Virus record (IMG/VR): IMGVR_UViG_3300048778_000111
Location: 1-49,006 of that record
Strand: one strand, 5' to 3'
Source: a virus
DNA: 49,006 nt
Shown here: one piece after another, positions 12,262-19,429 of the stretch
Layout: every line of letters begins with the position of its first letter
How positions within the stretch are numbered: position 1 is the first letter of the stretch
Position numbers and translations under genes: made by a program
Notes under the pieces: model-generated
Databases searched by the model: none
What the model was told of the DNA's origin: nothing
Seen by the model: only the letters and a program-made list of their open reading frames with translations

Positions 12262-12335
12262 GCCTCGTGAGTGTGATGGTGCATAACTGGCTTTTACCCA
12301 GTTTGGACAGAGTTCGATTCTCTGGCGGGGTACCA
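12262..12335 (+). tRNA. tRNA-Lys(TTT)
   Basis: Acceptor GCCTCGT/GCGGGGT (several wobble pairs), A, CCA. Anticodon stem ACTGG/CCAGT with loop CTTTTAC. AGGAGAACGTTATG just upstream looks like the start of a lost gene. Confidence 0.85.
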
Positions 12336-12341
12336 AGTTTT

Positions 12342-12417
12342 GCGGACGTAGATTAGAGGCTAAATCGGCTGGTCTACACCCAGTTCACCGCAGGTTCGAG
12401 TCCTGCCGTCCGTACCA
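12342..12417 (+). tRNA. tRNA-Val(TAC), C33
   Basis: Acceptor GCGGACG/CGTCCGT, A, CCA. Loop TCTACAC has C33. Confidence 0.82.
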
Positions 12418-12418
12418 T

Positions 12419-12496
12419 CCCCGAATAGCTCATCCTGAGAAGAGCAATCTCTTGATAGGAGATAGGTGGGCGGTTCAAGTCCGTCTTCGGGGACCA
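12419..12496 (+). tRNA. tRNA-Ile(GAT)
   Basis: Acceptor CCCCGAA/TTCGGGG, A, CCA. Anticodon stem ATCTC/GAGAT with loop TTGATAG. Confidence 0.88.
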
Positions 12497-12500
12497 AGTT

Positions 12501-12615
12501 TGTTTGTTCGGGTAGAGGCTTATCCCTGATCTGATGCTAAAGTGGGTGCGCGGTCGCTCAGGACACTATAAATGAGTGGACCCACTCGGAGATTCGAATT
12601 CTCCACAAACAATCA
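12501..12615 (+). other. Aberrant tRNA-like gene (115 nt)
   Basis: Acceptor TGTTTGT/ACAAACA and T-arm GGAGA-TTCGAAT-TCTCC are perfect. The end is A-TCA instead of CCA. The middle is enlarged: CCTGA/TCAGG encloses about 28 nt, and AGTGGGT pairs with ACCCACT. No 7-nt anticodon loop is evident. Confidence 0.55.
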
Positions 12616-12619
12616 ATTT

Positions 12620-12693
12620 GCGGGGTTGGTATATCGCTTGTGCCCTGGTCTTCCAAACCAGAGAAAGGGGTCGAACTCCCCTACTCCGCTCCA
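12620..12693 (+). tRNA. tRNA-Gly(TCC)
   Basis: Acceptor GCGGGGT/ACTCCGC, T, CCA. Anticodon stem CTGGT/ACCAG with loop CTTCCAA. Last tRNA of the array. Confidence 0.92.
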
Positions 12694-12698
12694 TTTTA

Positions 12699-12713
12699 GT
12701 CCGGATAATGGAC
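12699..12713. repeat. Dispersed palindrome (GTCCGGATAATGGAC)
   Basis: Directly follows the last tRNA, before two hairpins and the first structural gene. Confidence 0.85.
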
Positions 12714-12722
12714 AAATATCTC

Positions 12723-12771
12723 GGCCATGAGTTGTTTTCATGAGGCCAAGGTAAGGGCAGTACGATACTGC
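12723..12771 (+). terminator. Two hairpins after the tRNA array
   Basis: A GGCC-ATGA/TCATGA-GGCC hairpin (12723-12747) and a perfect GCAGTA-CGA-TACTGC hairpin (12757-12771). There is no T-run, so a processing or leader role is as likely as termination. Confidence 0.4.
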
Positions 12772-12833
12772 GCCGGGGCCACTAGGTCCTAAAGCACTAC
12801 CATCCCCAACCTACATCCAAAGGAATCAACACA

Positions 12834-13481
12834 ATGGCTCGTCAAGACACATCAGTCGGCTTCCAGAACTATCCTCTTACTGTAACTTCGTATGTTGCCG
12901 GTACCGAACAGGCGCTCATCGCCCCTACTGCTTCCGGAGTTTATCCCGGACTGCCTTCTCCCGTTTTCCCCCTATCCACGTCTACTTACCCCAGCGTGAT
13001 GTATGTTACTCCCTCTCCTGATATTGCTGGGTCTGTGTATGACGGCCACCCGTTTGAGATCAAGTTGGCCCTCAAGTTCACCACGGCTGCTTCGGTTAAC
13101 ACCAGCATTCTAGTGAACTTGTATCAGGCAACCAATGCGGTTCTTGCGGGCGGACCTACTTCGTCTGCATACAGCGTGGTTACAGCCCTGACCGGAACCG
13201 GCGTTACCAAGATGATTACCGGAACCTCGACGGCTGCTAACAGCACCTCTGGAACCATTATCTTGTCCGCACAGTATGTTTGGGACTCTGTTTCCAAACA
13301 GTTGGCTATTGCGAACGCAGCTACCACCTATCAGAAGGGTGTCAGCATTTCCACGGCAAATACGGCTGCAACCGTGGCCAGCTTGAACCAGAACGATCTG
13401 AACTTTTATCCGTCGTTCACGTTTGCTACTACCGTTCCCACGTCCTTTGTGGTTACAGAGTTGAGCATCGACCGCGTCTAA
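12834..13481 (+). CDS. Probable virion surface or decoration protein (215 aa)
   Basis: Thr-, Ser- and Ala-rich, beta-type sequence typical of exposed phage virion proteins. It is paralogous to the gene at 39989: both carry an (I/V)NLYQAT segment, a WD(A/S)VS segment and end in a strand after F..TV or NTI (VVTELSIDRV versus PVELNLSQF). AAAGGAATC precedes the ATG. Decoration protein or small fibre subunit is inferred. Confidence 0.65.
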   Translation: MARQDTSVGFQNYPLTVTSYVAGTEQALIAPTASGVYPGLPSPVFPLSTSTYPSVMYVTPSPDIAGSVYDGHPFEIKLALKFTTAASVNTSILVNLYQATNAVLAGGPTSSAYSVVTALTGTGVTKMITGTSTAANSTSGTIILSAQYVWDSVSKQLAIANAATTYQKGVSISTANTAATVASLNQNDLNFYPSFTFATTVPTSFVVTELSIDRV

Positions 13482-13494
13482 CCAATCAAACCCA

Positions 13495-13514
13495 CGGGGG
13501 TCTTCGGACCCCCG
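13495..13514 (+). terminator. UUCG hairpin CGGGGGTC-TTCG-GACCCCCG
   Basis: A perfect 8-bp GC stem with a stable TTCG tetraloop right after the 12834 gene. No T-run follows, so it may act as an mRNA stabiliser or weak terminator. Confidence 0.6.
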
Positions 13515-13526
13515 CACGGAGACCAA

Positions 13527-13748
13527 ATGGACACTCTCATCGAAGCAGTATGTGGCGTTCTATTTGTTCTAGCGGTTCTGTTCGCGGTTGATCGGAGTCT
13601 TTGGATCAAGGAAATCGAGACCGACTTGAACAACTTTTTGGGCGATTCTCTGGCTGCTCGTGATGTGGCCGAGGATTCTGTCCGAGTACACTACCAAGCG
13701 CAAGTAAGTGCTATCAAAGCACTTATTAGAAAACATTTTAAGTTGTAG
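13527..13748 (+). CDS. Small N-terminally anchored membrane protein (73 aa)
   Basis: A hydrophobic helix at residues about 3-21 (LIEAVCGVLFVLAVLFAV) is followed by a charged helical region. Possibly a holin accessory or membrane adaptor; no family recognised. It sits in a run of small structural-region genes. Confidence 0.65.
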   Translation: MDTLIEAVCGVLFVLAVLFAVDRSLWIKEIETDLNNFLGDSLAARDVAEDSVRVHYQAQVSAIKALIRKHFKL

Positions 13749-13756
13749 AGGATCGC

Positions 13757-14131
13757 ATGGCAACTTTTGTCGTCAAAGATCGTGTAGCACAAAATGTTGG
13801 ATCAATATCCGCATTGAACACCCCTGTAGTTTTTGGGCTTCCAGATATGTCCCAAACATACCGGGGTCAAGTTACCATCGTAGGAAACGGGGGAGCGGCA
13901 ACTGGTCCTACTTGGGTTCTAGAAGGAAGCATTGATAATGGCGCGACTTGGTTTGTAGTCCCCGCGCAGACAACGTTACCTCTCGCTTTGACTGGACAGA
14001 TGACCGGAGATACTGCCCCTCTATTTGCTAATCAATATAATGTATCTGGTTTGGGTGGGGCCTTGTTCCATTTTGGCCTATCCGCAGGTACCGGACTAGC
14101 CGCGACCACCGTCTGGGTCCTGGTCGGCTGA
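13757..14131 (+). CDS. Beta-rich virion-type protein (124 aa)
   Basis: Gly-, Ala- and Thr-rich strands (TYRGQVTIVGNGGAATGPTW, then GSIDNGATWFVVPAQ) suggest an immunoglobulin- or lectin-like fold common in phage decoration and fibre proteins. Good ribosome binding site (TAGAGGATCGC). Function inferred only from composition and place. Confidence 0.6.
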   Translation: MATFVVKDRVAQNVGSISALNTPVVFGLPDMSQTYRGQVTIVGNGGAATGPTWVLEGSIDNGATWFVVPAQTTLPLALTGQMTGDTAPLFANQYNVSGLGGALFHFGLSAGTGLAATTVWVLVG

Positions 14132-14217
14132 GGGTACATTCTCTGCGGGAACTGAGACGGTGTACGGCACCATCACGGCTCGTAGAATTCGCTAACGAAA
14201 ACCTACAAAGGAAAATC

Positions 14218-14397
14218 ATGGCAAAAGATATGAAGGATGTAAAGAAGTCCGCTAAAACTGCGGAAAAGTCCGCAAAGAAGTCCGCTAAGGCCGAAGAGAA
14301 ATCCGAGAAGAAAATCGGCTCCGTCAAAATCAAAGTCAAGGTAAAAAGTTCAACTCCAGAAGGCGCAAAGAACGCTCTGAAGAAAGCAATCAAGTAA
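14218..14397 (+). CDS. Lys/Ala-rich histone H1-like small protein (59 aa)
   Basis: About one third Lys, with repeated (K)KSAK and EKS units in the first 32 residues, then KIGSVKIKVKVK and a C-terminal helix. AAAGGAAAATC precedes the ATG. The composition matches nucleoid-like DNA-compacting peptides; packaging or DNA condensation is a guess. Confidence 0.65.
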   Translation: MAKDMKDVKKSAKTAEKSAKKSAKAEEKSEKKIGSVKIKVKVKSSTPEGAKNALKKAIK

Positions 14398-14405
14398 CAT
14401 AACCC

Positions 14406-14420
14406 GTCCATTATCTGGAC
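14406..14420. repeat. Dispersed palindrome (GTCCATTATCTGGAC)
   Basis: Directly upstream of the ribosome binding site (AAAGGAATAATT) of the 14433 gene. Confidence 0.9.
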
Positions 14421-14432
14421 AAAGGAATAATT

Positions 14433-14747
14433 ATGGCAGAGTCGCGCGCTAAGTCCGGAATGGGCGGAAAGTCCGGAAAGAAATCTAGCAAGAAATCAGG
14501 TCGCATTCATGAGACCCACATCCGTCATTACCCTCACGGAGGGCACGAAGTAACACACCACTACAAAAACGAGGACGGGTCAGTCACTCCTGGTGATCCC
14601 GACATGATGGCCGACAAAGCCTCGCTCATGGCAAATCTACAAAACACAATTCCCGACAACGGGTCGGCACAAGCTGCTCCCGCTGTGTCACCTCAAGCAG
14701 CACCCGCCGGTCCGGCTCCTGCTACTGCGGCCCCACAGGGGATGTAA
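14433..14747 (+). CDS. Basic and His-rich protein (104 aa)
   Basis: A basic Ser/Lys/Gly N-terminus (KSGMGGKSGKKSSKKSGR), a central His-rich segment (HIRHYPHGGHEVTHHY) that is common in small phage structural-module proteins, and an Ala/Pro-rich tail. Metal or DNA contact is possible. Function unknown. Confidence 0.65.
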   Translation: MAESRAKSGMGGKSGKKSSKKSGRIHETHIRHYPHGGHEVTHHYKNEDGSVTPGDPDMMADKASLMANLQNTIPDNGSAQAAPAVSPQAAPAGPAPATAAPQGM

Positions 14748-14748
14748 C

Positions 14749-15051
14749 ATGAATATTCTTATTGGCAATGATTGGCGTTCTACCGCCGCTGGGTATGCTG
14801 GGTCGGCTCAAGCAGTCTCTTCCGCGCTGACAGGATTTCTGGCCGTAGTGGCGATGCAGGCCCCGGCGCACAATTGGCTGTGGACGATTCTCGGAGCGGG
14901 CGTGGTCTGCGCTACGACTATCGTTCGCATCGTGCTGGGAACAAATCAGAACTACGTCCAGGCAGACCCCAACATCCCCGCTTTAGTCAATCCTGCTGTA
15001 GTCAATGTATCGACTAGCGGGCCAGTCCCCACCGCCGCGAAGGCGCAGTAA
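14749..15051 (+). CDS. Two-helix membrane protein, holin-like (100 aa)
   Basis: Two hydrophobic segments, around residues 16-40 and 44-64 (WLWTILGAGVVCATTIVRIVLG), and a soluble C-terminal tail fit class II holin topology. It is away from the lysozyme, but phage lysis genes are often dispersed. The stop overlaps the next ATG (TAATG). Holin is a topology-based suggestion. Confidence 0.5.
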   Translation: MNILIGNDWRSTAAGYAGSAQAVSSALTGFLAVVAMQAPAHNWLWTILGAGVVCATTIVRIVLGTNQNYVQADPNIPALVNPAVVNVSTSGPVPTAAKAQ

Positions 15052-15557
15052 TGTGGCCCTTCAAGACTAAGGCACCGTCCGCAAGCGCTGTGACGATGAC
15101 CGCAATTTCTACCGGGACGCCTGTGGCGGATCCCGTTGCAAGTAATGTAACACAACCAAAACAGGAGATTAACATGGGTTTTAAAAGCGTTCTAAGTACG
15201 TTTGGTGGAGACATCAAGAAGGTTTTCGAGTGGGTAGGCAGCGCTAAGGGTCAGGCAGTTGTCGCTAGCGGCGAGGCCGTAGTCGAGGTTGTCGATCCCG
15301 GTCTGACTGGCATCATCAATTTGGCAAACACGTATATTACAGAGGCTCTGAAGACCGAGGCTCTCGCTGCGGGTGCTGCTGTGCAGAACGGAACCGGAAC
15401 TCAGAAGTTGGCGGCTGTTACCGCTGCGGTTACACCTTCGGTGTTGGCCTACGCCAAGTCCGCAGGTCTGGCTGTTCCTACCGCAACTGAAATTCAAAGC
15501 GCAGCAAATGGTATTGTGTCGTTCTTGAACGCACTGAATGGCACCGCCGCTGCCTAA
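15051..15557 (+). CDS. Ala/Val-rich protein with an internal start (168 aa)
   Basis: From Met42 (MGFKSVLSTFGGDIKKVFEWV; ATG 15174, strong AGGAGATTAAC) the protein is an amphipathic helix followed by an Ala/Thr-rich helical domain. The upstream 41 codons are in frame from an ATG overlapping the previous stop, so two products are possible. A small membrane-active or virion protein; not recognised. Confidence 0.6.
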   Translation: MWPFKTKAPSASAVTMTAISTGTPVADPVASNVTQPKQEINMGFKSVLSTFGGDIKKVFEWVGSAKGQAVVASGEAVVEVVDPGLTGIINLANTYITEALKTEALAAGAAVQNGTGTQKLAAVTAAVTPSVLAYAKSAGLAVPTATEIQSAANGIVSFLNALNGTAAA

Positions 15558-15564
15558 TAACAAC

Positions 15565-15586
15565 GGGCGCTTCTTCGGGAGCGCCC
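15565..15586 (+). terminator. Hairpin GGGCGCT/AGCGCCC followed by ATTTCT
   Basis: A 7-bp GC-rich stem right after the stop of the 15051 gene, followed by a short T-containing tract. Probable intrinsic terminator, though the T-tract is weak. Confidence 0.6.
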
Positions 15587-15603
15587 ATTTCTGTGGGATA
15601 AAT

Positions 15604-16260
15604 ATGACCCCCAAACTTGCCTCTCTCTACTTCGTCCTGGTAGTCCTTCTTAGTCTCTCTGTTTGGGGAAGCGTGGGACTAACTCAACACCTAATTGTGG
15701 CGATAGATAAGTGGGGGAATTCAGCGCCCGATTTCAAACCAACGCTTGACGCGATAAGTGGACCCCGAGGAACTCTGCACGAAATAAACAAAGTTGCGGT
15801 GAAGATCGGGGACGCTGTTGTAACCACTCAGCTTCAGGAACGGTCTGCAATTCCACACGTAAACGCCGCTATGGATCAGTTTGGATTTGCAGCGTCCCGC
15901 CTCAGCCGCACCGCAGATTCCCTGTCCGGAACAGCTAATGCTCTTACCGGAACCGCGCAGGCCGCTACCGGAACTCTTAACGAGGGCCAACGAACGATAG
16001 CAGCGGCACAACCCCTGCTATCTAATTACTCCCAAGCTGGATACGATCTAGACGAGCTTCTCAAGCGTAAAGCTATCGGTCAGATTTTGGATCATGCAGC
16101 CGGTATCTTGGACCGTGGAGATAATATTGCCGGGGACGCTCAGCGAGTGAGCGACGACTTAACTAGACGTTACTTCCTGCCGGAACCTTGGTACAAAAAA
16201 GTGGGTCCGTTCGCGGAGCTAGGCGCTAAAGTAGGGAACAAAGCACTCGGACTTTGGTAG
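15604..16260 (+). CDS. Membrane-anchored helical protein (218 aa)
   Basis: A membrane helix at residues about 6-27 (LYFVLVVLLSLSVWGSVGL) is followed by a long helical domain with LSRTADSLSGTANALTGTAQ heptads that resemble chemoreceptor-type or MlaD-like coiled coils. The start ATG 15604 is preferred over an upstream frame that crosses the terminator hairpin. Function unknown; possibly envelope interaction. Confidence 0.65.
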   Translation: MTPKLASLYFVLVVLLSLSVWGSVGLTQHLIVAIDKWGNSAPDFKPTLDAISGPRGTLHEINKVAVKIGDAVVTTQLQERSAIPHVNAAMDQFGFAASRLSRTADSLSGTANALTGTAQAATGTLNEGQRTIAAAQPLLSNYSQAGYDLDELLKRKAIGQILDHAAGILDRGDNIAGDAQRVSDDLTRRYFLPEPWYKKVGPFAELGAKVGNKALGLW

Positions 16261-16264
16261 ATAC

Positions 16265-16471
16265 ATGACTTTCGAAGTTCTGGAAAGACTCAGATTGTTT
16301 GTGGGTGGACACCGGCAAAAATCGCTGGTGGCCGCTCGAAACGCCCAGCTTAACGGGTATAAATCAGTAGCACTTGAGCATCAGAACGAAGCGGCATTCG
16401 CTGCGGCAATTCTTCAAGATTTAAGGAACGAAAAAGGAACTGGTTATGCCAACCCGAAAACCAACTACTAA
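16265..16471 (+). CDS. Hypothetical helical protein (68 aa)
   Basis: Basic and Ala-rich, predicted helical throughout (begins MTFEVLERLRLFVGG). Its 3' end overlaps the DUF6496-like gene by 26 bp in another frame. Unknown function. Confidence 0.6.
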   Translation: MTFEVLERLRLFVGGHRQKSLVAARNAQLNGYKSVALEHQNEAAFAAAILQDLRNEKGTGYANPKTNY

Positions 16472-16628
16472 AGTTGGAAAGCAGAAAGCCGTTACGGGCG
16501 TGATGGAAGAATTTAAAGCAGGAAAACTGCACTCAGGGTCCAAGAAAGGACCCAAGATCACGAACCCAAAACAGGCAATCGCTGTGGCGTTATCTGAGTC
16601 CGGGCAAAGTCGCAAAGGAAAGAAGTAA
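16446..16628 (+). CDS. DUF6496-like small basic protein (60 aa)
   Basis: MEEFKAGKLHSGSKKGP followed by ITNPKQAIAVALSE is the signature I recall for the DUF6496 family of small phage and bacterial proteins of unknown function. The start overlaps the previous gene. It is placed immediately before the terminase gene. Confidence 0.7.
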   Translation: MPTRKPTTKVGKQKAVTGVMEEFKAGKLHSGSKKGPKITNPKQAIAVALSESGQSRKGKK

Positions 16629-16642
16629 TCCAAATAATGGAC
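16628..16642. repeat. Dispersed palindrome providing the terminase start codon
   Basis: ATCCAAATAATGGAC; the ATGGAC half is the first two codons (Met-Asp) of the terminase gene. Confidence 0.8.
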
Positions 16643-18733
16643 AATTTAGACCGGTTTGACGAACTCATCATAAAGAATGGGACAGATCCGAACCTGCTCG
16701 ACAGCCGCCCAGAGGAATTTTATTCAGGAGCTTCCCTGATATCAAACGAAGACCTGTACAACTTTCTGCAAGAAATACGACCCGATCTTGAGAATGAGAT
16801 GAAGTTGGGAGTAGATCACGTACCCAACTCGCGGGCGGGGAAAGAAGTTCGTCGGCGGTGTATTTTTGATATCAAGTGGTTGGCTAAATACTTCTTATGG
16901 GACATCATTTCTCTCAGCACAACGGGAGAAATTAAACCCGTCGCAGATAATATTTTTCTCGACCCGACCTATGACGTTGTTTTCGATATGTATGTCCAAA
17001 AGGACCCCAAGACTCCCATCCACAAACTCAGCAAAGTTAAAACAAGAGTATTGCTGTGGCCTCGCGGATGCGCCAAGAGCTGGTCGGATCATATTGACAC
17101 GGTTCAATGGGTATTGGCGTACCCCCACATACGACTTCTGTACCTAACAGCCGAGGCCAGCTTGTCTTCTGGCTTCGTATCAGAGGTAAAAGCATTCTTT
17201 GTTCTAAGAGAAGATGAACCTACTCTGATGAATCTATTCTGGCCAGAATACTGCTGCCCAGAAAAGGATATGCGCAAAGGAAATGTCTTTACCTGCCCAG
17301 TGTGGTCCCGCAAAAAGGTAAAACGCAAAGAGGCGACAGTAACGGCGTCGTCCGTGGGAAAAACAAAATCCGGACAACACTACGAGGTCATCAAAGCGGA
17401 TGACGCAGTCTCTGATAAAAACACAGAAACTGAAACGCAGTGTCAAAGTGTTTCCGAAAAGTTAGACCTAGTAGAAAACCTGCTAGTCCCCGGCGGGGAT
17501 GGGTATTTTCTGCAATTCGTTGGTACTAGATACCACGAAATGGATCACTACGGAAAATTAGTAGACAAGTTCCAAAACAACGGAGAAATTGAAGTAGTCC
17601 AAGAAGGTCCAAACTGGAAGAAGCTGCACAACAAGACCTTCAATGTTGACATTGTTATTGGTAGAGCCTGTCAGATTAAGCCGGAAATAATTGATAAGCT
17701 GTCTAGAGAGGGTCGCCCTGTAACGTACCAAGAAGCAGGGGAAGAGGGTTGCTCCCTGCTTGTTCCCAACCTCATTACGTACTCGTTCTTCGTCGGAAAG
17801 TTTACCAAGAACGAGAGAGTCACAGAGGGGCAGCTTAACCAGAACCCCCAGACTACGAGTGACGTAGAGTTTGACCGAATGATGATGCTCCGGGCTACTG
17901 TTCCGTATCAGATGCTTCCCCGAGAAGGACCTTGCTGCCAGTTTTGGGATTTTGCTTTCAGCCAGAAAAAAGGTAGAGACTACTCGACTGGCGCGTCCAT
18001 TATCTGGACAGAAGAAGATGAACTTACTTCCAAGGGAGAGAAGACCGGCAACAAGAAAACGGTCGGATACGTTCGCAAGATTGTTCGGGACCGCTTCAAT
18101 CACTCCACCCTCGCCCAAGCCGTAGTTGATCTAGCCGTAGAAGAGCATCCATTTGTTATTGGAATTGAAGATGCCGCCGGGTCTCGTTTCTTGGAGCCTA
18201 CGATTATTTCGACAGCGCTCAGAACAAGAGACGCGCGCGTAATTGAGTTGTGCTCTCATATTGACTGGGTAACTCCCGACAATCAAATAGATGCCAAGCG
18301 CGTCCGAATGCGGTCGATGTACCCTTGGATTTCCGAGGGACGTCTAAAATTCTTGAATGCCTGCATGGCCCCCAAAGAACCTAATCTGGAAGTCTTTTAT
18401 AGTGAATGGGCCAAATGTTTGGTCTCGCATCACCACGATGATATACCCGATGTCATCTCTCAGATGCCCAATCGGTATGCCCCCCGCGCCACCCAAGCCA
18501 TAGTCGAAAACAACGTAGAGATGTTCTCCCGCATAGATCAAATAGGATGGAACGAACTCTTCAACGAAGACTATATGGCGCAGAACGGATCATGGATGGA
18601 CGATAACGGAAACATCATAAATAGCGAACAGCCAATTATGCCAACAGCCGATCTATTCCAACCAGAACCAGAAGCATCAACTCAGACGCCGTATGGGCTG
18701 CCAAACGTCCTTGGGGCCGGATTTTGGGGGTAG
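16637..18733 (+). CDS. terL: Terminase large subunit (698 aa)
   Basis: The DNA-packaging motor: an ATPase that translocates DNA into the procapsid and a nuclease that cuts concatemers. The Walker A-like loop PRGCAKSW is at residues 142-149 and Walker B VIKADD at 251-256, followed by a GTRYHEMD region. The nuclease half shows WDFAFSQKKGRD (about 434) and GIEDAAGSRF (about 508). The length is within the upper range for the family. No small terminase is identified. A perfect copy of the 15-bp palindrome lies in frame at 17995-18009 (Ser-Ile-Ile-Trp-Thr). Confidence 0.92.
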   Translation: MDNLDRFDELIIKNGTDPNLLDSRPEEFYSGASLISNEDLYNFLQEIRPDLENEMKLGVDHVPNSRAGKEVRRRCIFDIKWLAKYFLWDIISLSTTGEIKPVADNIFLDPTYDVVFDMYVQKDPKTPIHKLSKVKTRVLLWPRGCAKSWSDHIDTVQWVLAYPHIRLLYLTAEASLSSGFVSEVKAFFVLREDEPTLMNLFWPEYCCPEKDMRKGNVFTCPVWSRKKVKRKEATVTASSVGKTKSGQHYEVIKADDAVSDKNTETETQCQSVSEKLDLVENLLVPGGDGYFLQFVGTRYHEMDHYGKLVDKFQNNGEIEVVQEGPNWKKLHNKTFNVDIVIGRACQIKPEIIDKLSREGRPVTYQEAGEEGCSLLVPNLITYSFFVGKFTKNERVTEGQLNQNPQTTSDVEFDRMMMLRATVPYQMLPREGPCCQFWDFAFSQKKGRDYSTGASIIWTEEDELTSKGEKTGNKKTVGYVRKIVRDRFNHSTLAQAVVDLAVEEHPFVIGIEDAAGSRFLEPTIISTALRTRDARVIELCSHIDWVTPDNQIDAKRVRMRSMYPWISEGRLKFLNACMAPKEPNLEVFYSEWAKCLVSHHHDDIPDVISQMPNRYAPRATQAIVENNVEMFSRIDQIGWNELFNEDYMAQNGSWMDDNGNIINSEQPIMPTADLFQPEPEASTQTPYGLPNVLGAGFWG
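17995..18009. repeat. Dispersed palindrome inside the terminase gene
   Basis: A perfect GTCCATTATCTGGAC in coding sequence, read as SIIWT. Confidence 0.9.
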
Positions 18734-18734
18734 C

Positions 18735-19103
18735 GTGAAACTATTTGTCCAGATAACGGACGATGACGGCGAGGTCCTTGATGAGTACTCTTGCGACCCT
18801 TGCCAGCCGAATCGATGGAACGCACCGACGGGTCAGAAATTTATTGGAAAGATGCCACAGCAGTCGTCTGACGTTGTAAATAACGGTACGTACGAATTAT
18901 TCGGTATTACTTTCCAGCCACACCTCCGAGTAGATCGCCCAAACGGGTGGTCCGCTCCCCCTCCGGACAGTTCTCCCGCTGGCCTCCCCAGTTACAAACC
19001 TTCTCCTAAACCATCCTTCCCGTGGAGCAAGTCTGCTCTGAATTCTGCACCAAAACAAAATCCCGCACCGGGTTTCCCGCCTGCGGCAATATCAAGAGGA
19101 TAA
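18735..19103 (+). CDS. Hypothetical protein with a Pro-rich tail (122 aa)
   Basis: GTG 18735 is chosen because GGGGG lies 7 nt upstream and the frame starts 2 bp after the terminase stop. The N-terminal 60 residues look folded, and the C-terminal half is Pro/Ser-rich and disordered. A palindrome copy lies in codons 5-9. Unknown function. Confidence 0.6.
   Translation: MKLFVQITDDDGEVLDEYSCDPCQPNRWNAPTGQKFIGKMPQQSSDVVNNGTYELFGITFQPHLRVDRPNGWSAPPPDSSPAGLPSYKPSPKPSFPWSKSALNSAPKQNPAPGFPPAAISRG
18747..18761. repeat. Dispersed palindrome (GTCCAGATAACGGAC)
   Basis: In the first codons of the 18735 gene, just after the terminase stop. Confidence 0.82.
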
Positions 19104-19104
19104 T

Positions 19105-19401
19105 ATGACCGTAGGTAATCTCGTTGTGCTCGGCGGAAATCTCGAATCTCCGCGCAACTCAAAACCATCTGACTACTCCGCTGTCGGCCCTTCTGGCCCC
19201 GAAGGCGAAGCTAAGGGAGCAGGACAACTCGTTTCCCTTACCACAGAACAAGAAGGTCCGCAGCACGCTCAAGACGATGGAGAACATACTCCCGCAAAGT
19301 GGGGCAAGGCCGACTGGAAAGTAGGAACAGCCAGCGAAGGAAGCACTTCGATCTCCGTTCCTTACTCTGTAGATTTTGAAACTGGCGAACATACGTGCTA
19401 A
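19105..19401 (+). CDS. Hypothetical acidic protein (98 aa)
   Basis: Gly/Ser/Glu-rich and likely disordered, ending with a short beta segment and a Cys. The start is 2 bp from the previous stop, with AAGAGGATAAT as binding site. Possibly a small virion or scaffold accessory. Not recognised. Confidence 0.55.
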   Translation: MTVGNLVVLGGNLESPRNSKPSDYSAVGPSGPEGEAKGAGQLVSLTTEQEGPQHAQDDGEHTPAKWGKADWKVGTASEGSTSISVPYSVDFETGEHTC

Positions 19402-19406
19402 CAGCG

Positions 19407-19421
19407 CTCCATTATCTGGAC
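19407..19421. repeat. Dispersed palindrome (CTCCATTATCTGGAC)
   Basis: Immediately followed by GAGG, the ribosome binding site of the 19430 gene. Confidence 0.85.
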
Positions 19422-19429
19422 GAGGCCCG

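Noticed and set aside
1-12700. Many long frames on the opposite strand across the tRNA array and leftward operon
   Set aside because: They lack binding sites, overlap tRNAs or better genes, and their sequences have no protein-like pattern.
15538-15603. Longer N-terminus for the 15604 membrane protein
   Set aside because: The extension would be translated through the terminator hairpin and places hydrophilic residues before the membrane helix. The ATG at 15604 is better.
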